DNA of 64,000 nucleotides from Pseudovibrio exalbescens DSM 16456 (GTDB lineage Bacteria > Pseudomonadota > Alphaproteobacteria > Rhizobiales > Stappiaceae). The DNA lies in the NCBI RefSeq assembly GCF_000422785.1, contig NZ_AUGS01000008.1:224934-288933 (forward strand), given 5' to 3'. The notes beneath the pieces were generated by a model. The model ran no database searches. It was not told the DNA's origin and worked only from the letters and a program-made list of their open reading frames with translations. Positions 45,480 through 53,166 of the stretch are shown here, piece by piece (position 1 is the stretch's first letter; each line of letters starts with the position of its first letter). Both the position numbers and the translations under genes were made by a program.

Positions 45480-46505
45480 TTAGTTTTTTGGTTGAATCAG
45501 GCCGCGATTGACGAGCACTTCGGCAATCTGGATGGTGTTGAGTGCAGCACCCTTGCGCAAGTTGTCAGAAACGACCCACATGTTGAGGCCGTTCTCGACT
45601 GTCGCATCCTCGCGAATACGGGAGATGTACGTCGCATCTTCCCCTGCGGATTCGTAGGGCGTGACGTAGCCACCGTCTTCGCGCTTGTCCACAACCAGAC
45701 ACCCCGGTGCTTCGCGGAGAATGTTCTGGGCTTCTTCAGCACTCAACGGCTCTTCGAACTCCAAATTCACGCTTTCGGCGTGACCAACAAAGACAGGAAC
45801 GCGAACAGCGGTACACGTTACCTTGATCGCCGGATCCAGCATCTTCTTGGTTTCGGCCAGCACCTTCCATTCTTCCTTGGTGTAGCCATCCTCCATGAAC
45901 ACGTCGATGTGTGGAATGACGTTGAAGGCGATGCGTTTGGTGAACTGTTGCGGCTCGATCGGATCGTTCACGAAAACAGCGCGGGTCTGGTTGAACAGTT
46001 CGTCCATGGCGTCCTTGCCGCCGCCGGAAACGGACTGATACGTGGAGACAACAACACGCTTGATCTTGGCGGCATCATGCAAAGGCTTCAGAGCAACGAC
46101 GAGCTGAGCTGTCGAGCAGTTCGGGTTGGCAATGATGTTCTTCTTCTTGAACCCGACGATATCGTCTGCATTAACCTCCGGCACAATGAGAGGCACATCC
46201 GCATCGTAGCGCCACGCGCTGGAGTTATCGATAACCACACAACCCTTGGCGCCGATTTTAGGTGCCCATTCCTTGGAAATGGAACCTCCGGCCGACATGA
46301 GGCAGATGTCCACGTCAGAGAAATCAAAGTTCTCCATGGCCTGCACCTTCAGCGTCTTGTCACCGAAAGACACCTCACGGCCTTGGGAGCGACGGGACGC
46401 CAGTGGCACAACCGTCTCTGCCGGGAAGCCTCGTTCTGCGAGAATTTCGAGCATTTCGCGGCCCACATTGCCGGTGGCACCTGCGATTGCGACCTTGTAA
46501 CCCAT
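45480..46505 (-). CDS. asd: Aspartate-semialdehyde dehydrogenase
   Basis: 341 residues, the usual size. Seen: GYKVAIAGATGNVGREMLEI for NADP binding, SAGGSISKEWAP, IDNSSAWR, NIIANPNCSTAQLVVAL with the catalytic Cys, and VVSTYQSVSGGGKDAM. It reduces aspartyl phosphate to the semialdehyde, the branch point to lysine, diaminopimelate, threonine and methionine. Ribosome binding site GAAGAGGA precedes the ATG. Upstream on the same strand there is a short frame with ten threonine codons in fifteen and a set of alternative pairings that reach the asd ribosome binding site, suggesting threonine-dependent control. Confidence 0.97.
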   Translation of the reverse strand: MGYKVAIAGATGNVGREMLEILAERGFPAETVVPLASRRSQGREVSFGDKTLKVQAMENFDFSDVDICLMSAGGSISKEWAPKIGAKGCVVIDNSSAWRYDADVPLIVPEVNADDIVGFKKKNIIANPNCSTAQLVVALKPLHDAAKIKRVVVSTYQSVSGGGKDAMDELFNQTRAVFVNDPIEPQQFTKRIAFNVIPHIDVFMEDGYTKEEWKVLAETKKMLDPAIKVTCTAVRVPVFVGHAESVNLEFEEPLSAEEAQNILREAPGCLVVDKREDGGYVTPYESAGEDATYISRIREDATVENGLNMWVVSDNLRKGAALNTIQIAEVLVNRGLIQPKN

Positions 46506-46614
46506 TGGTTCTTTTCCTCTTCGTCTCCCCCGTGGACACTCTGAGCGCCGTGCGCCCCGAGAGCCCTCTGGCGCCCTCCATCCCGGGGGAGAGCACGGGA
46601 ATAGAGAGGCACCG
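46506..46614 (-). promoter_or_regulatory. Structured asd leader RNA downstream of the threonine leader peptide
   Basis: The minus-strand RNA between the leader stop and asd has several mutually exclusive pairings. CCGTGC (46593-46598) can pair with GCACGG (46548-46553). The adjoining TCTCCCCC (46585-46592) can pair perfectly with GGGGGAGA (46524-46531), which ends just before the asd ribosome binding site. CACCGT/ACGGTG forms a small hairpin over the last threonine codons and the stop. No run of T residues follows any stem, so the control would be on translation or Rho access rather than an intrinsic terminator. Confidence 0.4.
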
Positions 46615-46662
46615 TCAGACGGTGGTTGTGGTCGTCATTGTTGTTTTCAGTGTGGTTGTCAT
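46615..46662 (-). CDS. Putative threonine-rich leader peptide of asd (15 aa)
   Basis: The frame reads MTTTLKTTMTTTTTV and stops, with ten threonine codons of fifteen including five in a row just before the end. It lies 110 bases upstream of asd on the same strand. This is the same design as ThrL of enterobacteria, where ribosome stalling on Thr codons controls downstream structure. The frame is open further upstream (ATG also at 46677 and 46674), so the peptide could be a few residues longer. The ribosome binding site is not strong. Peptide expression is inferred, not shown. Confidence 0.5.
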   Translation of the reverse strand: MTTTLKTTMTTTTTV

Positions 46663-46780
46663 TCGGGCAGACATCATCGCGCCCGCCGCAGAAGCCGCGG
46701 TTGCTGGTGTGGTCGCGAATGTGATCTTCAGATCAGCCATGAATCCGGCAGTGCCCGTTCTTGGAATAGAAAACGCAAAG

Positions 46781-46809
46781 GTTCTGCCCTGTCTTTTTGT
46801 TGTTGTCAA
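46781..46809 (-). promoter_or_regulatory. Candidate promoter of the asd leader transcript
   Basis: On the minus strand a perfect TTGACA (46804-46809) is followed after 17 bases by CAGAAC (46781-46786), a poor -10. If used, it would give a leader of about 270 bases before asd that includes the threonine-rich peptide. The weak -10 makes this uncertain. Confidence 0.35.
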
Positions 46810-47162
46810 CCGGGCGCAGCCACGTAAAGCGCTGCAGCCCCTCATGTCATTTGCCATTTGAACCAACGCTTGGCGGCAAATGCTAGGATATCCCCGCGCC
46901 TTTGCACTCAGGAATGAAGCTCATCACGTCGATCCAGTGAAAGATTCTCAAGAAAACAACGCCGTTGGCGCTCTCGCAGCCATCGTTTGTCCTGCGTTCG
47001 TTTGAACGAAACTGTCATTTTGTGCGTTGCCCGGCGCGATGCAAACGCCCCTGACCAACCACACCAACAAAACAGTGGGGGACGGCCGTCATATCGGCGC
47101 AGGTGGCTTGCACTGCCAGAGCGGAGCGCGCAAGTTTGCTTGCAGATCAAACGGGCACTGAC
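46810..47162. other. Intergenic region between asd leader and small membrane protein gene
   Basis: About 350 bases with no plausible gene. A 14-bp inverted repeat TTCGTT-TG-AACGAA at 46997-47010 could be a regulator site for the rightward membrane-protein gene. A further inverted pair ATTTGCC/GGCAAAT lies at about 46850-46880. Long frames crossing here on the minus strand are products of high GC. Confidence 0.4.
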
Positions 47163-47657
47163 ATGGATCCTCTGACTATCGCACTCGACCTTGCGGGCGA
47201 ACTGGAACGCTCGGGCATCAGATCCGTTTTCGGCTACGGGTGGTGGGTTCTGCCCGCAACCAAGCTGGCCCATGCCCTTGGTGCCGCATTGCTGTTTGGC
47301 TGTCTGGTCCCCATGAACCTGCGCATGCTCGGCGTCTGGCGTTCTGCACCGCTTCATGATCTGGCGCGGGTGCTGGTGCGCTCCAGCCTTGTGGGCGGAC
47401 TTGTGGCCATTGTTTCTGGTGTGCTGCTGTTGTCTCTCAATGCGCGCGGCTACGTGCAAAACGAGATGATGTGGTGGAAGGCCGGTTTTTTTGTTGCGGC
47501 GCTGCTCAATGCACTGGCGCTGCGGTTCGTCCCTGCCTGGCGTTATCTGGCCCGTGTCGATTCCCGAGGAACAATCCGCCGTTTTCGCTGGGCCGGCTTG
47601 ATCGGACTTGTCGCCTGGGGCGGCGTGATGGTGTGCGGCCAGCTTATCAACTTCTAG
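47163..47657 (+). CDS. Small integral membrane protein of unknown function
   Basis: 164 residues with about four membrane helices: GWWVLPATKLAHALGAALLF, a second around SSLVGGLVAIVSGVLLLSL, a third FVAALLNALALRF, and a last AGLIGLVAWGGVMVCGQLI. The pattern of a His in TKLAHALG, Met/Leu-rich LVPMNLRMLGVW and a Trp pair in NEMMWWKAGFF resembles the DUF2214/DUF6644 type of putative membrane proteins with possible haem ligands, but the assignment is weak. Start at 47163 is chosen because the hydrophobic pattern begins there; the frame is open 20 codons further up. Confidence 0.7.
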   Translation: MDPLTIALDLAGELERSGIRSVFGYGWWVLPATKLAHALGAALLFGCLVPMNLRMLGVWRSAPLHDLARVLVRSSLVGGLVAIVSGVLLLSLNARGYVQNEMMWWKAGFFVAALLNALALRFVPAWRYLARVDSRGTIRRFRWAGLIGLVAWGGVMVCGQLINF

Positions 47658-47841
47658 CCTGATTGCTGGATTCTCACCCTTAGAAGGCATCAAATTCGTC
47701 GCGATGCTTTGATTGTGTCTGACAAATGATGCAACCCTGGCGTCGCAACGGGAATTTTGCGTCAAAAAAGACACGTATTTTAATTTATTTCTACCATTAA
47801 TTGTGATATCTGGCTGATAAAAAGACACAGGGTTGAAACAA

Positions 47842-48477
47842 ATGAGCGAAGCACTCTTCACTGTGCTCGGTCTCGCCATCGGTGGCCTGTGCGGTCGCTT
47901 GATACCGAACTGGCGCGACAGATCGGCAGGGACACATGCCAGTCAAACTTCACAGCATCAGTTCGCCATTGTCCGCGAGGCGCAGTTGGCACCGCTGCCC
48001 ATTCTCAGCACCGAGGACAGCAAGGCGTTAAAACTGCTGGAACACTTCATGAAGGGCGAAGGCTATGGCGATTGCCGTGTGCTCGCCCATGTGCCTTTGC
48101 GTGCTTTGATGGCCGCATCCAAACCGGGCAGCAGGCCCGCAGACCGCAGCCGCAGAGCTGAACGCTGGCTTGCCCAAACCTGCCTGGACTTTGTCGTGGT
48201 ATCTGCGGACGGGTCCGCCCTTGTGGCCTGCGACGCGGCTGAGCCGGATGCGCCAGCCGACCCAAGCCAGGCAGCCAAAGCGCTTGCCTTTAAAAAGGCA
48301 GGCATTGGCTACGTGGAAATTTATCCCTGCGATCTGGTCAATCCGACCGGCCTGTTTGATCGACTGGAAAACGCTCTGCGCGGCGAAAGCGTCACCGAAG
48401 AGACAGCCGGCACCGCGCAACGCAACTCCAAACGAGGCACAGCGGCAAAGGTTAGCCCAGAAGGCAGCGGCGTCTAG
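47842..48477 (+). CDS. DUF2726-like protein with N-terminal membrane anchor
   Basis: 211 residues. An N-terminal hydrophobic segment (FTVLGLAIGGLCGRLI) is followed by a globular part: ILSTEDSKALKLLEHFMKGE, CRVLAHVPLRALM, QTCLDFVVVSADGSALVACD, AFKKAGIGYVEIYPCDL. This follows the outline of DUF2726, a nuclease-like fold of unknown function; the acidic active-site residues are only partly recognisable (LDFVV, ACD). ATG at 47842 is preferred to a TTG three codons upstream. The gene is convergent with, and overlaps by four bases, the next small gene. Confidence 0.6.
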   Translation: MSEALFTVLGLAIGGLCGRLIPNWRDRSAGTHASQTSQHQFAIVREAQLAPLPILSTEDSKALKLLEHFMKGEGYGDCRVLAHVPLRALMAASKPGSRPADRSRRAERWLAQTCLDFVVVSADGSALVACDAAEPDAPADPSQAAKALAFKKAGIGYVEIYPCDLVNPTGLFDRLENALRGESVTEETAGTAQRNSKRGTAAKVSPEGSGV

Positions 48478-48890
48478 TGCGCCCGCACATACACCGCTTC
48501 ATTGGTGAAACTACCGGAATCCAGCACATGAACAGTTTGATAGACGGTGAGGCGATCTTCGGCGCTGTTCAACTCACGCCGCGCTGACATGATGGTCAAC
48601 CCGCCCCGCTTGGCCTCGGATGTCAAAACACGGTCGCTTTCAAAAGTCAGCGCCAGGGTATCGGCAAACGGGTTCTCCGGCATCGGGCGATCTTCTCCAT
48701 CCGCAATACCGGAAAAGTTGGCCTCGTAGGTTTCACCGTCAGCTTCAACGGTTTTCATGAAAAAACCAATCTCGCCTTCCTTTTCGGCGATGGTCAGGCT
48801 GCCGCCCAGTGGCACAGCTCCCTGCTCGTAGTTTGATTGATCGGGATCCAGAATCCATGTGCCCAGAAAAGGTTTGAGGCGATCGTCCAT
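48474..48890 (-). CDS. Small lipocalin-like hypothetical protein
   Basis: 138 residues beginning MDDRLKPFLGTWILDPDQSN after AGGAGCG. The sequence alternates short strands (SLTIAEKEGEIGFFMKTVEA, YEANFSGIADGE, RLTVYQTVHVLDSGS), and an FLGTW opening followed by a beta-rich body is typical of lipocalin or FABP-like small proteins. No signal peptide is visible. I do not recognise a named family. It follows modC on the same strand after 139 bases. Confidence 0.65.
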   Translation of the reverse strand: MDDRLKPFLGTWILDPDQSNYEQGAVPLGGSLTIAEKEGEIGFFMKTVEADGETYEANFSGIADGEDRPMPENPFADTLALTFESDRVLTSEAKRGGLTIMSARRELNSAEDRLTVYQTVHVLDSGSFTNEAVYVRAH

Positions 48891-49029
48891 GAACGCGCGC
48901 TCCTGTGTTGAGTGGCCCTGTGGTTTTAAGTGGGCCTTATGCCGGAGGTGTCGCGGTGTTGCAAGCCACGCGCCGATCCCCAGTGGATCGGCAGTGGAGA
49001 GCGGCTCGTTTTTTGGCGAAGACGGCCCC

Positions 49030-50106
49030 TCACCCAAGGGCCGGTTCCAGTGCCACACTCTTGATCAAGACATAGACAGACTGACCCACATCCAGTTGAA
49101 GATCACGGGCGGCCAGTTGAGTAATACGCGCCCGGACCTGTTGCGCCCCGACTTGTACCAGCACCTCCACGTAGGGCCCGGCAGGCTGATGAAGCGCCGC
49201 GATTTTCCCGCTGAGTTGATTTCTTATGGAGAGCCCGCGCGGAGGCTCCAGAGCGATGATGACATCCTTGGCCTGAATGTGCAGCAAAACGGGACCGAGC
49301 GATCTTGGACGGGGCAAGGGCACAACCACCTGCTGGCCTTCAAATGCAATCCGACCGGTTGCGGTATCTTCGTCATGCGCGATCAAGCGCCCCTTTACTC
49401 GGGACCCTGCTTCCGGCCCCTCTGAAAAGCCGGGAACGTCCAGCCGGTTGAGCACCTCATCCAACGCGCCCGAGGTCACAACACGGCCATCTGTCATCAC
49501 CACCATATCGGTCGCCAGTTGCTCGATTTCGCTCAAGGAATGAGAGACGTACAACATGGGAATACCGATTTCCGCCTTCAAAGCCACCAGATAAGGCAGA
49601 ATTTCCGCCTTGCGGGCCGCGTCAAGAGACGCCAGCGGCTCATCCATGACCAACAGGCGCGGCCCGGCCAGCAAGGCGCGTCCAATGGCCACCCGCTGGC
49701 GCTCGCCCCCAGACAGAAACGCCGTGCGTCGCTGAAGCAACGCCCCAAGCCCCAGCAGATCAACAACGTCATCAAACGACAACGGGCTTGAGCGCCCACC
49801 CGCCCATTGGCCATAGCGCAAATTGGCCGTAACGCCGAGATGGGGAAACAAGCGCGGTTCCTGAAACACGACCCCAAGCCGGCGCTTGTGGGCGGGCACA
49901 TTCAGACCGGCCCGCTGGTCATAAAGCAACGTGTCACCCACGCGGATCTGCCCCCGCTCCGGCGTATGCAGGCCGCAGATCATGCGGATAAGCGTTGTCT
50001 TGCCACAACCGGACGGCCCAAAAACCGCCGTGACATCACCCGCGCTTTCAAAAGCCACTGAACTTGCAAAGTTGCCTGCACGTCCCTGCACATCCACCGC
50101 GATCAT
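49030..50106 (-). CDS. modC: Molybdate ABC transporter ATP-binding protein
   Basis: 358 residues. ABC ATPase motifs: Walker A FGPSGCGKTTLIRMI near residue 33, Q-loop FQEPRLFPHLGV, signature LSGGERQRVAIGRALL, Walker B LLVMDEPLASLD, and the switch His in YVSHSLSE. The C-terminal 100 residues form a TOBE/molybdate-binding region (LLHIQAKDVIIAL, VEVLVQVGAQQVRARITQLA). The start is ATG 50106, overlapping the modB stop by four bases with GGGGG upstream. It powers molybdate uptake. Confidence 0.95.
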   Translation of the reverse strand: MIAVDVQGRAGNFASSVAFESAGDVTAVFGPSGCGKTTLIRMICGLHTPERGQIRVGDTLLYDQRAGLNVPAHKRRLGVVFQEPRLFPHLGVTANLRYGQWAGGRSSPLSFDDVVDLLGLGALLQRRTAFLSGGERQRVAIGRALLAGPRLLVMDEPLASLDAARKAEILPYLVALKAEIGIPMLYVSHSLSEIEQLATDMVVMTDGRVVTSGALDEVLNRLDVPGFSEGPEAGSRVKGRLIAHDEDTATGRIAFEGQQVVVPLPRPRSLGPVLLHIQAKDVIIALEPPRGLSIRNQLSGKIAALHQPAGPYVEVLVQVGAQQVRARITQLAARDLQLDVGQSVYVLIKSVALEPALG

Positions 50107-50801
50107 GCACACCCCCTGACCCGCCGGGCGACCAAACGCGCCAACACTTCGGAACTGCCAAGGGCAACAACGGAAATACCAACGGAAATCAGTGCAAGCC
50201 GCAAAACCGCCGCCTCGCCATCCACTTTCTGCAACTCCGTATACAGTGCCAGCGACAAGGTGCGGGTCTCTCCGGGAATGTTGGAGACAAAGGTGATCGT
50301 GGCGCCAAACTCTCCCATGGCCTTGGCAAAGCCAAGAATGCCCCCTGCAAGAATGCCCGGTAGCGCCAAGGGCAGCGAAACAAGGAAAAAGGTTTTCAGC
50401 GGGGACGTGCCCAACGCCCGCGCCGCCTCCTCCAACAACGGATCAGCCGCATCAAACGCCAGCTTGATGGGCCTGACAACCAGCGGAAACGCCATGACAC
50501 CCGCCGCCAGCGCCGCTCCGGTCCACTGGAAAGCAAAGGTCAATCCCATCCAGTCCGCTAGCCATTGTCCCATGGGCCCGCGCGCGCCAAACCCCAACAG
50601 CAGCAAATACCCGGTCACAACCGGAGGCAGGACCAAAGGCAAATGCGTAATCACGATGACCAGGGTTTTGCCCGGAAACGCCCAGCGCGACAAACAATAG
50701 GAAAGTGCAATCGCCAACGGCAAGATGGCCGCCACGGCCACGCCAGCAACCTGAAGAGACAGAACGACAGCACTCCACTCCGCCGGGCTGAGCTGCAGCA
50801 T
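50103..50801 (-). CDS. modB: Molybdate ABC transporter permease
   Basis: 232 residues with five membrane helices and the permease EAA loop: LLEEAARALGTSPLKTFFLV, then LPLALPGILAGGILGFAKAM and GEFGATITFVSNIPGET, the ModB/CysT signature. The ATG overlaps the modA stop (TGATG). Inner-membrane channel for molybdate (or tungstate). Confidence 0.95.
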   Translation of the reverse strand: MLQLSPAEWSAVVLSLQVAGVAVAAILPLAIALSYCLSRWAFPGKTLVIVITHLPLVLPPVVTGYLLLLGFGARGPMGQWLADWMGLTFAFQWTGAALAAGVMAFPLVVRPIKLAFDAADPLLEEAARALGTSPLKTFFLVSLPLALPGILAGGILGFAKAMGEFGATITFVSNIPGETRTLSLALYTELQKVDGEAAVLRLALISVGISVVALGSSEVLARLVARRVRGCA

Positions 50802-51565
50802 CACAGCCCCGAGACTTTGAAACCGTAACGCGCCAGAACCGCCTGACCCGTCGGCGTTTGCAAATAGGCATAGAAAGCCCGTGCGGTCTCATCGGCCTGC
50901 GGCGTCAACGCCATGGGGATTTCGATGGGTTTGTGCGCCGTGGCGGGAATGCGGGCCACCACCGCCACCCGCGGCTCGACCTGCGCATCAGTGGCATAAA
51001 CCAGCCCGAGAGGCACCTCGCCCCGAGCAATGGACGCCAGCGCAACACGCACATGCTCCATGGGTGCCAGCCGGGCGGACACTTTGGACCACAACCCCAG
51101 TGTCTCCAACGCCTGCTTGCCATACCGGCCGGCAGGAATCGTCTCCGGTTCGGCAATGGCAAAACGCCCGGCGCCAAGCCGCGCCGCAATTGCCTCTGGC
51201 GTGAGCGCCAAGGGAGCCGCGTCTCCAGCCGGTGTCACCAGCACCAGTTCATTGGAAGCCAACAAGACCACCGTGCCCTCTTCAACGGCCGATTGCGTCA
51301 CCAGATAGTCCATCCACGCGGCATCGGCCAGCGCAACCACACCCGCGGGCGCGCCCTGTGCCACCTGACGGGCGATGACAGCAGATCCGGCAAACGAGAA
51401 GGTGAGCGTTGAGCCGGTCTCCTTCTCAAACGCCTCGCCAGCACTTTGCAAAGCATCGGTCAGACTGGCTGCCCCCATTACAAAACCGGCATGCGCCGGA
51501 CCAATCCAGCCCAAAACAGTGAGCATCACACTCAAGCCTACTGCGCGCAGCACATTCACCATCAT
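50801..51565 (-). CDS. modA: Molybdate ABC transporter periplasmic binding protein
   Basis: 254 residues with a signal peptide (VGLSVMLTVLGWIGPAHA, cleavage after AHA). The mature protein shows the ModA start GAASLTDALQSAGEAFEKET, FSFAGSAVIARQVAQGAPAG, NELVLVTP, AIAEPETIPAGRYGKQALE, and GEVPLGLVYATDA. It binds molybdate in the periplasm and delivers it to ModBC. GAGGA precedes the ATG. No ModE gene or molybdenum-cofactor riboswitch was recognised in the 160 bases upstream. Confidence 0.95.
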   Translation of the reverse strand: MMVNVLRAVGLSVMLTVLGWIGPAHAGFVMGAASLTDALQSAGEAFEKETGSTLTFSFAGSAVIARQVAQGAPAGVVALADAAWMDYLVTQSAVEEGTVVLLASNELVLVTPAGDAAPLALTPEAIAARLGAGRFAIAEPETIPAGRYGKQALETLGLWSKVSARLAPMEHVRVALASIARGEVPLGLVYATDAQVEPRVAVVARIPATAHKPIEIPMALTPQADETARAFYAYLQTPTGQAVLARYGFKVSGL

Positions 51566-51648
51566 ACATCCTCAGAGCAAGCAAGTGACGGGCACGACAC
51601 CCTGCCTCAGACTATGCCGCATTCATCCCCGTTTCCAATGGGCCAAAA

Positions 51649-51683
51649 GAAAAAGCCTGTGCAATGAGGTCACTGCACAGGCT
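51649..51683 (-). terminator. Terminator of the DUF533 gene
   Basis: A perfect 10-bp stem AGCCTGTGCA/TGCACAGGCT (51654-51663 with 51674-51683) followed on the minus strand by TTTTTCTTTT. It separates the DUF533 gene from modA. Confidence 0.9.
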
Positions 51684-51728
51684 CCATCGCAGGATCGGAC
51701 AGCCGATCCCGATCTACATCATCGCTGA

Positions 51729-52499
51729 TCAGGTCTGAGCTTCGGCAACCGCTTGTTCCAACTCATTCACCAAAGCTGGCTCCAGCCCAAGCCGCGCCGC
51801 AAGCATCTGTAAATAGGCCTGTTCGGCCGGGTGATCCGGCTCAATGGTCAAGCGCGACGCCGTATAAAGCTCCAGCGCCAGTTCCTGCGTGGTGGCTGCG
51901 GCAACCACCTTGTCGATATCCAGCGGTGTGCGAAGTTCATCCATGATGAAGGCCTTTTCCTCCACCCCGAGACCCAACTTGTCGATCTGCTCGAAAATGT
52001 GGGCCTGTTCCTGCGCATCAATATGGCCATCTGCCTTGGCCGCCTGGATCATGGCAATCAGCACATTCAGTGCCATCTGGCTTTCGCCGCCGGGTGCCGC
52101 CGCTGGTTCGAATGCCGTGCCTGAAGGATCCGGCAAAGCCACCTGCTCCGGCGCGGCTGCGCCGCCGCCCGCACCACCTGCCGTGGGCGCGGTACCTGAG
52201 CCCCCAGCCTGCGGGTTCTGCTGGTTTTGCTGCCAGTTACTGTAGGCCTTGTAGGCCAGACCACCAACAAGCGCGAGACCGCCATAGGTTACGGCCTTCT
52301 TGCCAAGCTTGCGGCCCTTTTTCGACCCCAGAAGCAGACCCGCCAGACCACCGGCCAGCGCTCCGCCAGCAAGCCCGCCCGCATTGTTTTGCAGGTAACC
52401 TTTTCCTTGCTGCAATGCATCCCCTGCGCGCTGGCTTGCGCCACCCTGCTGCGCGCCTGAGCCAAGGAACTGATCAACCAGCTGCTTTGGATCGAACAT
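51729..52499 (-). CDS. DUF533 (YebE-like, TerB-fold) membrane-associated protein
   Basis: 256 residues. The N terminus is MFDPKQLVDQFLGSG, the start typical of DUF533 proteins, then a Gly/Ala-rich probable membrane segment (AGGLAGGALAGGLAGLLLGS) and VTYGGLALVGGLAYKAYSNW. A Gly/Ala/Pro linker follows. The C-terminal 110 residues are a TerB-like helical domain (LNVLIAMIQAAKADGHIDAQ, EQAHIFEQIDKLGLG, HPAEQAYLQMLAARLGLEPA). Function is unknown; some homologues respond to envelope stress. Confidence 0.9.
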   Translation of the reverse strand: MFDPKQLVDQFLGSGAQQGGASQRAGDALQQGKGYLQNNAGGLAGGALAGGLAGLLLGSKKGRKLGKKAVTYGGLALVGGLAYKAYSNWQQNQQNPQAGGSGTAPTAGGAGGGAAAPEQVALPDPSGTAFEPAAAPGGESQMALNVLIAMIQAAKADGHIDAQEQAHIFEQIDKLGLGVEEKAFIMDELRTPLDIDKVVAAATTQELALELYTASRLTIEPDHPAEQAYLQMLAARLGLEPALVNELEQAVAEAQT

Positions 52500-52572
52500 G
52501 TCTCTACCTGACCTTTCTCAAAACTCACTTTGGAAAGATTTGGGTACACATCATCACGGAAACAAGGTCTTG

Positions 52573-53052
52573 TTACACTTTGCGAAGAGGCAGCCGGTTT
52601 TCATCCTTGATGATTTCCATGGCAATGGATGATCGCACGTTCCGTACGGCCTCATGAGGCAGCAGATCGTTATTGATGAAGCGGCTCAGCTCTTTGAGGT
52701 CCGATACGCACACCTTGAGCAGGTAGTCCATGTCGCCGGTCATGGTATAGGCTTCCAGCACACACGCCAGCGTCCCCATCAACTCATGAAGCCGGGCGGA
52801 GTTCTCGCTGTTGTGGGTATCCAGTGTCACGCCAACAAAGGCGATGACGCCAAAGCCCAGCAGATCCGGCGCCAGATCCGCGCGATATCGCCGGATGACC
52901 CCCGCATTCTCCAGGCGCTGTCGCCGCCGCGACACCTGAGACGCCGACAAGTGGATCAACGTGCCCAGTTCCGCGTTGGTCCGCGAGGCGTCCTCCTGCA
53001 AATGCGCAAGCAATTTGAGATCAAAGGCGTCCACTTCAACACCAATCGTCAT
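52573..53052 (-). CDS. Lrp/AsnC-family transcriptional regulator
   Basis: 159 residues. N-terminal helix-turn-helix: DAFDLKLLAHLQEDASRTNA, LGTLIHLSASQVSRRRQRLE, AGVIRRYRADL. C-terminal RAM ligand-binding domain: VGVTLDTHNSENSARLHELM, YTMTGDMDYLLKVCVSDLKE. GGAGG at the right distance fixes the start at 53052. It is divergent from hpd across 114 bases, a common regulator-target arrangement, so it likely controls tyrosine breakdown, perhaps sensing an aromatic amino acid. Confidence 0.92.
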   Translation of the reverse strand: MTIGVEVDAFDLKLLAHLQEDASRTNAELGTLIHLSASQVSRRRQRLENAGVIRRYRADLAPDLLGFGVIAFVGVTLDTHNSENSARLHELMGTLACVLEAYTMTGDMDYLLKVCVSDLKELSRFINNDLLPHEAVRNVRSSIAMEIIKDENRLPLRKV

Positions 53053-53166
53053 TTCCGCCTCCTTCACGCACAAACCGTGCATATACGCCCTGTTACATAC
53101 GCAAAAACGCACAGACGTCGCAACAGATATTTCAGATACTGAGATCAACAAAGAGGAGGAGACACA

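Noticed and set aside
45450..46544. 364-codon plus-strand frame opposite asd
   Set aside because: asd has all family motifs on the other strand; this frame has no recognisable motif.
46997..47010. Palindrome TTCGTT-TG-AACGAA as an operator
   Set aside because: Only one copy was seen and no linked regulator exists, so it is mentioned in the intergenic entry but not claimed.
46908..47879. Long minus-strand frame of 323 codons opposite the small membrane protein gene
   Set aside because: It is rich in His, Gln, Arg and Cys with no domain or hydrophobic pattern, and it mirrors a plausible membrane protein; it is a GC-driven shadow.
51566..51648. Molybdenum-cofactor riboswitch or ModE site ahead of modA
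   Set aside because: No matching structure or palindrome was recognised in this short region.
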